This document shows positions 42,466 to 50,975 of a DNA stretch of 64,000 nt, in pieces. A program made the position numbers and the translations under genes. Position 1 is the first letter of the stretch. Each line of letters opens with the position of its first letter. The notes under the pieces were generated by a model. That model worked only from the letters and a program-made list of their open reading frames with translations, searched no databases and was not told where the DNA came from. The DNA comes from DAOVRD01 sp964521715 (lineage in GTDB: Bacteria; Planctomycetota; Brocadiia; SM23-32), in NCBI GenBank assembly GCA_964521715.1, contig CAZFSS010000007.1, forward strand, positions 109,643 through 173,642, read 5' to 3'.

Positions 42466-44157
42466 TTACTCGGTCCCGTCGACGCGGCCGAAGCAGACGA
42501 GCGTCAGGTCGTCGCTCTGCGGAGCGCCGCCCGCATGCTCCCGCACGGCCCTCTGGATGCTCCTGACAACGTCCTGCGGCGAGTTGTCCGCCTGTGCCAT
42601 GGCGGCCGACAGATTCTTGTACCCGAACAGCTTCCCGCTCTCGTCCATGGCCTCGATGATGCCGTCGCTGAAGGCGCATACGATCTCCCCCGGCTGGACG
42701 GAGAACGAGGTATCCGGGAAGTCCGCGTCCTGCGTGATCCCGACGGGATAGCCGTTTCCCCCCTCCAGGCGCTCCACCCGTCCGTCGCGCCTGCGCACTA
42801 TGGGATAGCAGTGGCCGGCGTTGGACATGTGGATCGTATTGTCCCCGCAGTCCAGGAACATCACCAGCATGGTGACGAACATGTCCGTCGCCGAACTGAG
42901 GGCGACCTGGTTGAGGGCCCGAAGCAGCGCGCCGGGATGGCTGTGGACTCCGGCGTAGAACCGCAGGTTGCTGGCCATCTTCGCCATCATCAGCGCGGCC
43001 GTGATGCCCTTGCCGCTCACGTCCCCCACGGCCACGAGCACGCGGTTATCCGGCAGCTCGATGAAGTCGTAGAAGTCTCCGCCCACCTCCAGCGCCGTCC
43101 CGTACCAATCCACGAACTCGTAACCCGGCACCGACGGCGGCTCAGTCGGCAGGAAGCTGTTCTGGATGCGTCGGGCGTTCCTGAGGTCCTGTTCCAGCCT
43201 CTCGCGCCTGACCAGCCGCGAGTGCAGCCGCGCGTTCGCGATCGTCAGCGCCGCCTGGTTGGCAATGCTGGCCAGCAGGTCGAGCCCCTCCTGGTCGTAA
43301 TTGCTGGCGATCCGCTGAGTGTCGAGCCAGATGAAGCCCACGACCTCCTTCTCCTCGTCCATCAGGGGTGCGCACATCATCGAGCGCATCTCGAAGTCCA
43401 GTATGCTCTGGCTGCTGGCGAAACGCTCGTCGTGCATCGCGTCGGCGCTCAGGACGGCCTGCCTGCGGTCGATGACGTGCTCCAGAATGGTCTCGCTTAT
43501 CTCGAGCCGCTCCTGCTCCCCCTTGGCTGGCTTCTCCATTCGGGAGGCCCGCGGCGTGAGCTGGCCCGTCTCCGGGTCGCGCAGGATGATGAACCCCCGG
43601 GCCGTCTCCGGGAACACCTCGAAGAGCTTGTCCAGGATCTTGTTCAGCAGCTCGTCCTCGTCGAGGCCCGTCCCGATCGACTGGAAGATCTCCAGGACGG
43701 TTCCGAGGCGGAAGTTGGCCCGCGTCAGCTCCTCGATGGTCGTGTCGGTCCCCACCAGCACGCTGGACGTGTCCTGCAGCATGTCCACCGAGCTGATGAC
43801 CGACGTGCTCGTCGTGTCCTCCCCGATGTCCAGCAGCGTCCGGTCGGGCGGCAGCACGGCGCTGTCCTCCGTCTCCGCGTGGAAAACGAACGCGTTGTTG
43901 CCGACGCGGATCTCGTCGCCGTCCTTCAGCCTTTTCGTCGTCACCTGCACGCCGTTGACGAAGGTGCCGTTGCTGCTGGCCAGGTCCTCGATGATGTGTT
44001 CGCCCTTGTCGTTGCACAGCACCCGCGCGTGCCTCTTCGACACGGTCAGCTCGTCGAGCCGCACGTCCATGTCCAGGCCGCGCCCCATGCAGGTGACCTT
44101 CTGCAGGGGCACCTTCATGCCGACCCGGTCGCCCTTTGTCATGATCAAGTGAGCCAT
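42466..44157 (-). CDS. FHA-GAF-SpoIIE (PP2C-type) phosphatase signalling protein
   Basis: A 563-residue three-domain regulator. Residues 1-95 form an FHA phosphothreonine-binding domain (CMGRGLDMDVRL, VSKRHARVL, ASSNGTFVNG). Residues about 145-325 form a GAF sensor (ILRDPETGQLTP, RSMMCAPLMDEEKEVVGF). Residues about 340-560 form a SpoIIE/RsbU phosphatase with metal ligands in ALEVGGDFYDF, AVGDVSGKG, AFSDGIIEA and SDDLTLVC. A short coiled coil links GAF and phosphatase. It probably reads phosphorylation by a Ser/Thr kinase and dephosphorylates an anti-sigma-antagonist-type partner. The ATG at 44157 lies downstream of a TTGCAT-16-TAGAAT promoter. Confidence 0.93.
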   Translation of the reverse strand: MAHLIMTKGDRVGMKVPLQKVTCMGRGLDMDVRLDELTVSKRHARVLCNDKGEHIIEDLASSNGTFVNGVQVTTKRLKDGDEIRVGNNAFVFHAETEDSAVLPPDRTLLDIGEDTTSTSVISSVDMLQDTSSVLVGTDTTIEELTRANFRLGTVLEIFQSIGTGLDEDELLNKILDKLFEVFPETARGFIILRDPETGQLTPRASRMEKPAKGEQERLEISETILEHVIDRRQAVLSADAMHDERFASSQSILDFEMRSMMCAPLMDEEKEVVGFIWLDTQRIASNYDQEGLDLLASIANQAALTIANARLHSRLVRRERLEQDLRNARRIQNSFLPTEPPSVPGYEFVDWYGTALEVGGDFYDFIELPDNRVLVAVGDVSGKGITAALMMAKMASNLRFYAGVHSHPGALLRALNQVALSSATDMFVTMLVMFLDCGDNTIHMSNAGHCYPIVRRRDGRVERLEGGNGYPVGITQDADFPDTSFSVQPGEIVCAFSDGIIEAMDESGKLFGYKNLSAAMAQADNSPQDVVRSIQRAVREHAGGAPQSDDLTLVCFGRVDGTE

Positions 44158-44242
44158 CGCAAGGCCCGACGCCCTTCGTCTGACTCCCGGTCCAGTGCCG
44201 GCGAATCGCCCTGCCCACAGGACGTCCGCCGAATCCGCACCG

Positions 44243-44270
44243 ATTCTACCAGCGCACGCGCATCATGCAA
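44243..44270 (-). promoter_or_regulatory. Possible promoter for the FHA-GAF-phosphatase gene
   Basis: On the minus strand, TTGCAT and TAGAAT with a 16-bp spacer, about 85 bp upstream of the ATG at 44157. Confidence 0.45.
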
Positions 44271-44298
44271 CAGGAAAAAGGCAGGCGACGGCCGCAGC

Positions 44299-44838
44299 CT
44301 ACCCCGCGCCTTCGCTCCCTTCGGCCGGTCCAGACTCCGCCCGCCGCCCGTCTCCGCAGGTCACAGCGTCGTACACAACCAGGCCGAAACCCACGCAAAT
44401 GGCCGCATCAGCCACGTTGAATGTATACCAGTGAAACGCCTCTGCCCAGTGCAGATCGATGAAATCCCGGACCGCGTGGAAAACGGCCCGGTCGACCAGA
44501 TTCCCCACGGCGCCGCCGGCCAGCAGGCCCAGAGCCGCGTGTACCAGGCCCTTGCGCGGCGGCGTGGTCACGAAGAACAACGCCACGATGCTCAGGCCGA
44601 TCAGGGAAGCCACTATGTAGAAGGCCAGGCCCTGCGGGCCCCGGCCGAAGATCCCCCTGACGTTCCCCGGATGGTTGATCAACTGAAGCACCTGCGGGAT
44701 CAGCACGATCGGCGGATGCGACTCCTCCGCCGGATGAACCAACAGGAGCTTGGTGGCCTGATCCAGCAGGACCGTCCCCACGGCGAAGGGCCAGAACAGC
44801 TTCCGGCGTCCCTGGACAAGTGTGTGCAGAAGCTTCAC
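44299..44838 (-). CDS. lspA: Lipoprotein signal peptidase II
   Basis: A 179-residue inner-membrane aspartyl protease that cuts signal peptides from diacylated prolipoproteins. Four hydrophobic segments are visible. The two catalytic Asp lie in GGAVGNLVDRAVFHAVRDF and in TFNVADAAICVG. The usual NxGxxF element is seen as NHPGNVRGIF. The GTG at 44838 with GGGAG upstream is the likely start; the frame is open to a TTG at 44886, but those residues are polar and unconserved. It follows dksA on the same strand by 100 bp. lgt is at 8 kb. Confidence 0.93.
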   Translation of the reverse strand: MKLLHTLVQGRRKLFWPFAVGTVLLDQATKLLLVHPAEESHPPIVLIPQVLQLINHPGNVRGIFGRGPQGLAFYIVASLIGLSIVALFFVTTPPRKGLVHAALGLLAGGAVGNLVDRAVFHAVRDFIDLHWAEAFHWYTFNVADAAICVGFGLVVYDAVTCGDGRRAESGPAEGSEGAG

Positions 44839-44938
44839 GGGGCTCCCATCGGGTGCCGAACCATCGTCCCCGGCGTCCGGGTGCAATCCCGCGCCGGCAG
44901 TCCCCCCAAACCGACTTCGCCCAAGCTCAGGCGGAGGC

Positions 44939-45322
44939 CTACGAACTGGCGTTCAGCCGTTCCTCCGCCTGCTTGCACTCGATGCAGAGCCGGGCGAACG
45001 GCAGCGCCTTCAGCCGCTTCCTGATGATCTTCTTCGAGCAGGTCTCGCACAGGCCGTACGTGCCGGCCTCTATCTTCTCCAGCGCCACGTTGATGTCGCA
45101 CAGCTCCGCGTCGCTGTCCTGCAGGATCTTTATCATCAGGTCCCGGGCGAAGTTATCCGAACCCCGCTCGGCCATGTGCTCGGCCGGCACGTCCGACATC
45201 TCGTCCACCGTCTCGCCTGCGCCCTTCAGAGCGTCATTCTGCAGGTTACCTATGTTCTCGGTCAACTTGCGTTTGAGCTCCAGAAGCATCTTGCGGAACT
45301 GATCCAGCTCTTTGGCGTTCAC
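44939..45322 (-). CDS. DksA/TraR C4-type zinc finger protein
   Basis: A 127-residue DksA-like transcription factor. Residues 5-75 form a coiled coil (KELDQFRKMLLELKRKL) that in DksA enters the RNA polymerase secondary channel. The zinc finger is C-x2-C...C-x2-C: YGLCETCSKKI and ARLCIECKQAEE. The tip region DEMSDVPAEHMAERGSDN differs from the E. coli DxxDxA motif, as in many short relatives. The GTG at 45322 is chosen, with AGGAG 11 bases upstream; a GTG at 45367 is the alternative and adds 15 basic residues. lspA follows, a pairing common in planctomycetes. Confidence 0.88.
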   Translation of the reverse strand: MNAKELDQFRKMLLELKRKLTENIGNLQNDALKGAGETVDEMSDVPAEHMAERGSDNFARDLMIKILQDSDAELCDINVALEKIEAGTYGLCETCSKKIIRKRLKALPFARLCIECKQAEERLNASS

Positions 45323-45672
45323 CTTGGCAGATACTCCTGTCGCCCGTCGAACCCTGAACGAGGGCACAACCGCGGCTGCTCCCTGCCCTCAGGGGACTTC
45401 GGGGACAAACCCACCCCGGGGCGGGACCGGCACATCCGGAGGCGCCTACCGGCCACGCGCATCCGGACCAGAGCCGTCGCTAGAATGGTTGATTCTACAC
45501 GAAGCCCCCGTCCCACGCAAGGCGTACGACCACGGGGGCCCCGCGCCGCACTGCCGGGCCTGGATGCGCTACGGGCCCGGCTGCCGATCCAGGCCCCGAG
45601 CGGCGCACGACCGAATGTGCGTTCCCAAGAACAAGTTGCGGCGGCCGCAGTCGCATGGCGAACCGGTCGGTT
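45323..45672. other. Gap between dksA and ssrA, no gene seen
   Basis: About 350 bp holding the divergent upstream regions of dksA and tmRNA. Short frames on both strands have no recognisable product, and no repeat-family member or tRNA was seen. Confidence 0.5.
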
Positions 45673-45701
45673 TTGACAACGCAGGCCCGACCGGGTATAC
45701 T
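45673..45701 (+). promoter_or_regulatory. Consensus sigma70 promoter of tmRNA
   Basis: TTGACA and TATACT with exactly 17 bp between them, ending 14 bp before the mature tmRNA 5' end. It is the best promoter match found in the window, as expected for an abundant stable RNA. Confidence 0.85.
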
Positions 45702-45715
45702 GTAGTTGAAGCTGC

Positions 45716-46091
45716 GGGGGCGAAAGGGTTTCGACCGAGCTTCAGAAGTTGGAGTGGCGCACCGAGGGTGTCAGGCGGCCTCGTAAAACACCTGACAAAA
45801 CCGAATATGCCGAATACATGCCGGCATACGCAATGGCTGCGTAAACCGCAGCCTCGCCTGCGCGGGCGCGACCTGCGGGCCCGCGCAAGGCGACGAACAC
45901 GCAGGCGTACCCGCCCTGGCGCAGCCAGGTCGCAGGCGGGGAACCCGCCGCGAGGCGGACATAACGGGCTGGCCGGTCTCGAATCCCGTCAACCGGAGCC
46001 GGGCCGGCGAGATCTAATAGGCTGACTACGTGCGTAGAGGCTCCAACGGAAGGGCTTTGGGACGCGGGTTCGATTCCCGCCGCCTCCACCA
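45716..46091 (+). ncRNA. ssrA: Transfer-messenger RNA (tmRNA)
   Basis: A 376-nt one-piece tmRNA. The 5' GGGGGCG pairs with the 3' CGCCTCC (one G-U) to form the acceptor stem, followed by encoded ACCA. The 5' side continues GAAAGGGTTTCGACC, the 3' side carries the T-arm GCGGGTTCGATTCCCGC. The tag frame ends at TAA 45842-45844 and reads DKTEYAEYMPAYAMAA if translation resumes at GAC 45794; an earlier resume codon (ACA or CCT) is possible. GC-rich pseudoknot sequence fills 45850-46000. tmRNA with SmpB rescues stalled ribosomes and tags products for proteolysis. A degraded integrase abuts the 3' end. Confidence 0.93.
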
Positions 46092-46097
46092 CCCTAT

Positions 46098-46571
46098 CTC
46101 ATTGACTGGCAAGGGCTTAGGATCGTCGGTCTCAGCCTGTACTGCTGGTTCCATGCTCGGCGAGCCGTTAGGTTCGGAGCCGACAACCGATCCGATGGCC
46201 TCTGCAAGCGACGTCAGTCGTTCCTCCCGTGTGCGCCAGTAGACGTTCGCCGTGACCTGCGGCGTCGCGTGTCGTGCCAGCCCCTGCAGGTCCGTGATAG
46301 TGCCGCCGGCCTCCCCGAGCATTGGCACATGTGTCACACGCAGACTCTGGAAGTCGGCTTTCCCTTCGACGTTACGCTTCTCTGTACCCGGCGCCCGCAG
46401 GTCTTTGTCTAGAGCCCCAGCCGTATGGGTCGGCACATACAGGAGTCTGCCGCCGGGCGGCTCAGCTTGAGTCGGCGAACAGGCGTAGGCGTCCGCATAG
46501 ACGAGCGTCGCCCTGTCAGCCGCTGCGTAGTCCTCGAGCTTCTCAACAAGCCACGCCGGCAAGGGCTGAAA
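46098..46571 (-). pseudogene. Tyrosine integrase remnant at the tmRNA 3' end
   Basis: About 158 codons resembling the C-terminal half of a phage-type integrase: LPAWLVEKLEDYAAA, ADFQSLRVTHVPMLGEAGG, LQGLARHATPQVTANVYW and EERLTSLAEAIG. The Arg of SLRVTH, the His of LARH and the Tyr of NVYW match the catalytic set, but the usual HxLRHTFAT sequence is altered to FQSLRVTHV and the N-terminal half with the first Arg is missing. The frame runs on into antisense tmRNA. Integrases commonly sit beside the tRNA or tmRNA they target, so this marks an old island insertion. Confidence 0.75.
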
Positions 46572-46666
46572 GCCATCGCGTCGGCTCCTCGTCCAAGCCG
46601 CCCGCAGGTGCAGGCCGCCATCCAGGCTTCGTAGCCGGAGGCCACGCTCCGTCGCCATGGCTCCCG

Positions 46667-46776
46667 GCCTTCGCAGCCGACGCCGCTCTCTGCTCCGCAC
46701 TGCGTAGCTCTCTGCTTCGCACTGCGTAGCAAGCTTCGCAGAGCAGTGTCAGCAGAGCAGTGTCGGCGGAGTAGGC
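46667..46776 (-). repeat. Dispersed hairpin repeat, copy A (110-bp type)
   Basis: Inverted copy of the four-member family. Ends match GCCTACTCCGCCGACACTGC and GGCGTCGGCTGCGAAGGC, which are imperfect complements of each other. The middle has a duplicated CGCACTGCGTAG/CTCTCTGC unit as in copy D, and is the same length as copy D. Homology with copy B continues about 25 bp past the end, through a GGCGACGGAGCGTGG segment. Confidence 0.85.
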
Positions 46777-47326
46777 TGCGCCACTCGTCCTCCTTGACTC
46801 CGCTCGGGGCAGGCCCTCGACCTCACCATGCTTGCTCGCCGTGGCGAGAACGTCTACACCGACCCGCCCTCAGTTCGCCGTACGGCGAACTACGGAGTGC
46901 AAGCCCCAGCCCGCTGGACGTGGCCGGCGCCCTCGACGTGCTACCAGAGCTGTCGCTGGACGGCGCGGTGGAGTTTCCCCTGCCGACGCAGGGGCAGGCC
47001 GCAGAGCGTCTGGTGATGAGAGCACAAAAGGCTTGACATCGGCCGGCGCCGATGTCAAGCTGACGCGACGGCCCGAGCCAACCTTCGACGCTGTGAGACC
47101 GGTATCGTCGGAAAGGAAGGTCCAATGGCGAGGAACCTGCGCTCATCCTCCCATGCGGCCGAGCAGCTCGCGCGGCTGAAGCAGGCCGTCGCCGCGCCCG
47201 GCTGGCAGGTCGTGCCGCCAGCCCAGGAGAGCAGGTGAGAGTGGCCCGGCGCTTGCCTCCTGACGGCCCCCGGGACAACGGCGGTGTCAGCTGCTGCGGT
47301 TGGGGATTCGTTCTACGGGGAAGTCT
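46777..47326. other. Repeat-rich gap with palindromes and possible integrase debris
   Basis: Holds a perfect 20-bp palindrome centred on GTAC (46872-46891), a plus-strand open segment (46911-47036; DVAGALDVLPELSLDG) that resembles the tail of planctomycete-type integrases but is too short to be sure, and a 30-bp hairpin with 13-bp arms and a CGGC loop (47031-47060) overlapping its stop. A short ORF is listed separately. Confidence 0.5.
47125..47238 (+). CDS. Possible 37-residue peptide
   Basis: MARNLRSSSHAAEQLARLKQ followed by AVAAPGWQVVPPAQESR. It has a strong ribosome site (AAGGAAGG five bases before the ATG), which is why it is listed. The sequence is not recognised and could be the start of a truncated mobile-element gene. 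Confidence 0.25.
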   Translation: MARNLRSSSHAAEQLARLKQAVAAPGWQVVPPAQESR

Positions 47327-48382
47327 ATGGCGGCATCCGGCTCGCACACCGACGTAGCAGCCTCAGCCAGACCGTCACAATGGCAGCGGATGGGCCCCGT
47401 CATCACGCTGCTTCTCCTTGCACCAGTCATCGCGGAAGTGCTCTTCGGCGTTACCCGCATCACCACACTGTTTGTGCTGATCCCACAGATAGGCGCCTGG
47501 GGTTGCGGCGCGCTGATCATCCGCTACCTGGTGCGACGTCGCCGCCAAGGCTGGACGGCCATCCTGCTCCTGGGGACGGCCCTGGCCGTAGCTGAGGAGT
47601 GCCTGATCCAGCAGACCTCTCTGGCCCCGCTGGTCGGTGTAGACCCAGAGCATGTCTACGGTCGCGCAGTTGGCGTGAACTGGGTCTATCTCCTCTGGGC
47701 GCTCGGCTACGAGAGCATCTGGGCCGTCGTCCTGCCAATCCAGCTCACAGAGCTCATCTTCCCCGGCCGGCGGGACGACCCGTGGGTGGGCAAGCGAGGG
47801 CTTGTCATCGCTACCGTCGCCTTCGTCTTAGCCAGCTTCGTGGCCTGGTACTCTTGGACGCAAGTGGCCGTACCCATGTACTTCCACGGACCGGTGTACT
47901 GGCCTCCTGTGGCGTCGCTCCTGATGGCGGTGGCCGCGATTGCGCTGCTGATGCTGGCTGCACTCCGTGCCCGGGCGCCTTCGGGGCATAGGGGGCCAGC
48001 CGCGCGGTCGGCGCCGCACCCATGGCTGGCGGGGGTCACCGCGTTCATGCTGGGCCTGCCCTGGAGTGCCCTGGTCCTTATAGGATACGGCGCAGTCCCT
48101 GCTCTCCCCGTCGCAGTCCCGATCGTCTCCGGCCTGGCACTGGCCTGCGCCGCTTTCCTCCTGATCAGGCACTGGTCTTCCAGCGCTGCCTGGCGGGATG
48201 TCCATCGCCTTGCACTGGTCTTCGGTGCCCTCGTTGGGAACATGCTGGCGGGGTTCGCCGTGATGAGAGCCGGCGGCGTCTTGCCGGTTGACCTCGTCGG
48301 CAAGATCGTCCTCAACGTGATCGCAGTTCTACTGATGGTCCGCCTGGCGTCACGGATCCGTCAGCGCCAAGAGAACAGGTGA
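47327..48382 (+). CDS. Polytopic membrane protein of unknown function
   Basis: A 351-residue protein I do not recognise. It has about nine hydrophobic segments, beginning with VITLLLLAPVIAEVLFG after a polar N-terminus, and then WGCGALIIRYLVRRRRQGWT, a positive loop that places it by the inside rule. EE in ALAVAEECLIQQTSLAPLVG and HVYGRAVGVNWVYLLWALGYE are charged or polar positions inside membrane segments and may be functional; the EE followed later by other buried polar residues recalls intramembrane CPBP-type proteases only loosely. The ATG at 47327 has GGGGAAG upstream. It is the first complete gene after the tmRNA junction. Confidence 0.7.
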   Translation: MAASGSHTDVAASARPSQWQRMGPVITLLLLAPVIAEVLFGVTRITTLFVLIPQIGAWGCGALIIRYLVRRRRQGWTAILLLGTALAVAEECLIQQTSLAPLVGVDPEHVYGRAVGVNWVYLLWALGYESIWAVVLPIQLTELIFPGRRDDPWVGKRGLVIATVAFVLASFVAWYSWTQVAVPMYFHGPVYWPPVASLLMAVAAIALLMLAALRARAPSGHRGPAARSAPHPWLAGVTAFMLGLPWSALVLIGYGAVPALPVAVPIVSGLALACAAFLLIRHWSSSAAWRDVHRLALVFGALVGNMLAGFAVMRAGGVLPVDLVGKIVLNVIAVLLMVRLASRIRQRQENR

Positions 48383-48786
48383 CTGTCGCCTATCTGCCGG
48401 TCTGGAGAAAAGAGCTTACGCATGGGCATCTGCGTGTTCTCGAAGCACTTCCAGAGCATGGACCATTAGGCCGCGGACGGAGAAGGTCCTCGACCGGCTC
48501 CACTGCAGGCCGGCCCCCGAGTGCGACGCCCGCGAGGCGTTTCGACCCACAAGCCCGCCAGACGGTCATGCGGGGCAGCGCACCAGATGACGTCCACGTG
48601 TCTCTTCGGGCAGATGGCGAGGCTTGTCGGAAGACCGATACCCCTCGCGCTGCCTCTCGACGAGCCGCTCTTCAACGTGCCGCGGAACGTCCTGCGGGCT
48701 TTGTCGAACCGGACCACCACAGCATCAGGCGCCGTCTGCACCATGGGGTCCCTTCCGTTGGCGGCAGAACCGAGAGGCAGCATACA
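48383..48786. other. Gap with no convincing gene
   Basis: About 400 bp. Frames on either strand (for example the minus strand from 48978) lack ribosome sites and recognisable motifs. No repeat family member was seen. Confidence 0.4.
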
Positions 48787-48829
48787 ATGACGCGTAGAGG
48801 GTTCCTGCGCGGGTTGGCTGGAGGGGGCC

Positions 48830-50902
48830 ATGACCAAGGCTATCGTGCCTGTAGGAGCGTTCGCGGTCTGGGCCACACTGCTGAGCGGAGCTGCCGCGAT
48901 GGAGCAGCAGCGATTCGAGGGCTTCCGTGCCCTAGTCATCGCCCCCCAGGCGGTGTGGCAGGAGTGGGACTCGGCCATCTACGGCGCCCTGGAGGAAAGG
49001 GGCTTCGCGGTCACTTACCGCCAGAGCGTCGGCGACTCGCCGTCGGCCGAGGGCTTCGACCTGGTCGCGCTGAACGCCGAGCGCGGGCTGACGGCGCCCG
49101 AGCAGGACGTCCTCGCGCATTTCGTGGCCGAGGGCGGCGTCGTGTATGTAAGCTGGGACCAGCCGTACGCCTGGGGCCGCGGGGCGGCGCCGGGAGCAGC
49201 GCGGTTCCTGCGAGAAGTGGGCATGGTGGGCAGCGCGCGTGCCGCGTCCGTGCGCGAGGTCGTAGTCCCGGAGAGCGCCGCCTCGCGCGGCTTACCGTTG
49301 CTGCGATGCGCGCTGAAGGTGGACGTCGGCTGCTTCAAGGCGCCTGAAGGGGGCTGGACTGCCGTCGCCCTGGAGCCCCTGCCCGGTGCCGTCGTCGCGG
49401 CGACTGACCAGGACGGCGCCGTGCTCGGCACGCTCAGCGAGCACGGCACGGGCCGCACGGCCGTCATGGGCCTTCCGCCCGAGCAGGAGAAGTACTTCAA
49501 GGACCCGGACCTGGGCACCCGGTTGCTCGATGGCCTGCTCCAGTGGCTCCTGACCAAAAAGCTGGAGCGCGGACCTGCGCCGCTGGGCTACGTTACCGTG
49601 GCCGTTCCCGCGCGGGCCGAGGTGACCGGCCTCTACGTGGAAGGCAAGAGCGTGCCTGACGCCGCCGCCCGGCAGGTGGGATCCCTGAAGACCCTGCGGC
49701 TTGACACGTCGGGCTGGCCCGAGGGCGAGGCGCGAGAGATCCGCGTCGCCTATCGCCCGCTCCCACCGGGGCGCAACGTGGAAACGGTCATCCACATGCC
49801 GTGGGGGACGCTGCGCGGGGCAGCCGATTCGCCCGCCGGGCTCGCCGAGTACCTCGCCTCGCTGGGCGCCACGGTCTGCCAGCCGCTCTTGCGCTCCGCC
49901 AACGGTCGGGCGTGGTACAAAGGCCTGCCCGACGACTCGCTGGACGACAGACTGGTCACCAACTACCAGGGCGACTTCCTCGCCGACGTCATCAGGGAAT
50001 GCCACGCACGCGGCATCAAGGTCATAGCCGGCATCTACTTCGATAGCGACACGCCGGTGCGCCGCTACCCCGAGGTGAAGCGCATCAACCGCCAGGGCCA
50101 GCCCGTCCAGGACAACTACGGCAACTACTACGCCTGTTTCCATAATCCCAAGGGGCAGGAACACAACCTGGCCACGATCGAGCACCTTCTGAGCCACTAC
50201 GACGTGGACGGCCTGATTCTGGACGACAACTACTGGCTCGACTACTCGGACATGTACGCCTGCTACTGCCCCTACTGCAAGGACGCCTTCAGACAGTGGT
50301 GCGAGGCGCGCGGGGCCGCCTACGTGGACCCCGCGAGCATCTACGAGGGCGGGGCCGCGGACCTGTGGTGGGAGCACAAGCGCGAGGCCACGCGGGCCCT
50401 GGCCGCCCGCGTGCGGGAGATCGCCCGGGCACACGGCGTGCCGGCCGGCGGCTGGGTCAGCACGGGCATCGGCATGACGCACCTGGCCGGGCCGTTCGAC
50501 TTCCTCGGCGAAATGGACTACAACTCCCCGCCCCGGGCGATGCGCGGGCCCCTCTCCGTCATGGGCGAGCATTCGCTCATCTGTCTCCTCTGGGAGCCAA
50601 ACGTCTCCGGAGAGCAGCTTGAGCGCGAGGTGCGCCAGGCCGTGCACGCCGGCTGCCAGGCTGTGGGCATCTGGACGGGCGTGGTGGCGGAGACCTACAA
50701 GGCCCCGCCCGAGAAGTTCGAAGCGATGAAGCGCGCGTTCGGCTCGGCAGAGCAAGAGTGGCATCGCTTCTACGAGGACAACGTCCTGACGGGGGACCCG
50801 CGCTTCGTCGTGCTGGAGTCGAGCGCAGGGCCGGAGGAGCTGCGTCTGAAGGTCATGAATGCCGGCCTGTCCACTGAGAGCCGCGCGCATGCGAGGCAAT
50901 AG
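48830..50902 (+). CDS. Exported TIM-barrel glycoside-hydrolase-like protein (GHL type)
   Basis: A 690-residue exported protein. A hydrophobic leader, AIVPVGAFAVWATLLSGAAA, occupies residues 4-23. Residues 30-240 resemble a class I amidotransferase-like fold often found in beta-galactosidase-type proteins (LNAERGLTAPEQDVLAHFVA, GGVVYVSWD). Residues about 330-650 form a barrel with YDVDGLILDDNYWLDYSDMY, the CYCPYCKDAFRQWCE cysteine motif typical of GHL6-like hydrolases, and LICLLWEPN. The start at 48830 follows GGAGGGGG. An ATG at 48787 opens a twin-arginine-like leader in another frame (see findings), so the real gene may begin there with a frameshift. Confidence 0.75.
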   Translation: MTKAIVPVGAFAVWATLLSGAAAMEQQRFEGFRALVIAPQAVWQEWDSAIYGALEERGFAVTYRQSVGDSPSAEGFDLVALNAERGLTAPEQDVLAHFVAEGGVVYVSWDQPYAWGRGAAPGAARFLREVGMVGSARAASVREVVVPESAASRGLPLLRCALKVDVGCFKAPEGGWTAVALEPLPGAVVAATDQDGAVLGTLSEHGTGRTAVMGLPPEQEKYFKDPDLGTRLLDGLLQWLLTKKLERGPAPLGYVTVAVPARAEVTGLYVEGKSVPDAAARQVGSLKTLRLDTSGWPEGEAREIRVAYRPLPPGRNVETVIHMPWGTLRGAADSPAGLAEYLASLGATVCQPLLRSANGRAWYKGLPDDSLDDRLVTNYQGDFLADVIRECHARGIKVIAGIYFDSDTPVRRYPEVKRINRQGQPVQDNYGNYYACFHNPKGQEHNLATIEHLLSHYDVDGLILDDNYWLDYSDMYACYCPYCKDAFRQWCEARGAAYVDPASIYEGGAADLWWEHKREATRALAARVREIARAHGVPAGGWVSTGIGMTHLAGPFDFLGEMDYNSPPRAMRGPLSVMGEHSLICLLWEPNVSGEQLEREVRQAVHAGCQAVGIWTGVVAETYKAPPEKFEAMKRAFGSAEQEWHRFYEDNVLTGDPRFVVLESSAGPEELRLKVMNAGLSTESRAHARQ

Positions 50903-50975
50903 AGGTCAAGGACTTACACACTGCCCGGATCTGGCGGAGCGAACTGCCGCCGGCCGAAAGCGGGGAACCAAAGCA

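Noticed and set aside
39704..42751. 1015-codon plus-strand frame spanning the GH52-like gene and purN
   Set aside because: Runs antisense to one gene and across another in the wrong frame; no protein signature.
46026..46100. Integrase frame continuing into WWRRRESNPRPK-coding sequence
   Set aside because: This is the antisense of the tmRNA T-arm and acceptor end, a well-known artefact, so it was not annotated as protein.
48466..48978. Minus-strand frame of 170 codons
   Set aside because: Overlaps the signal peptide end of the GHL gene, lacks a ribosome site and shows no domain.
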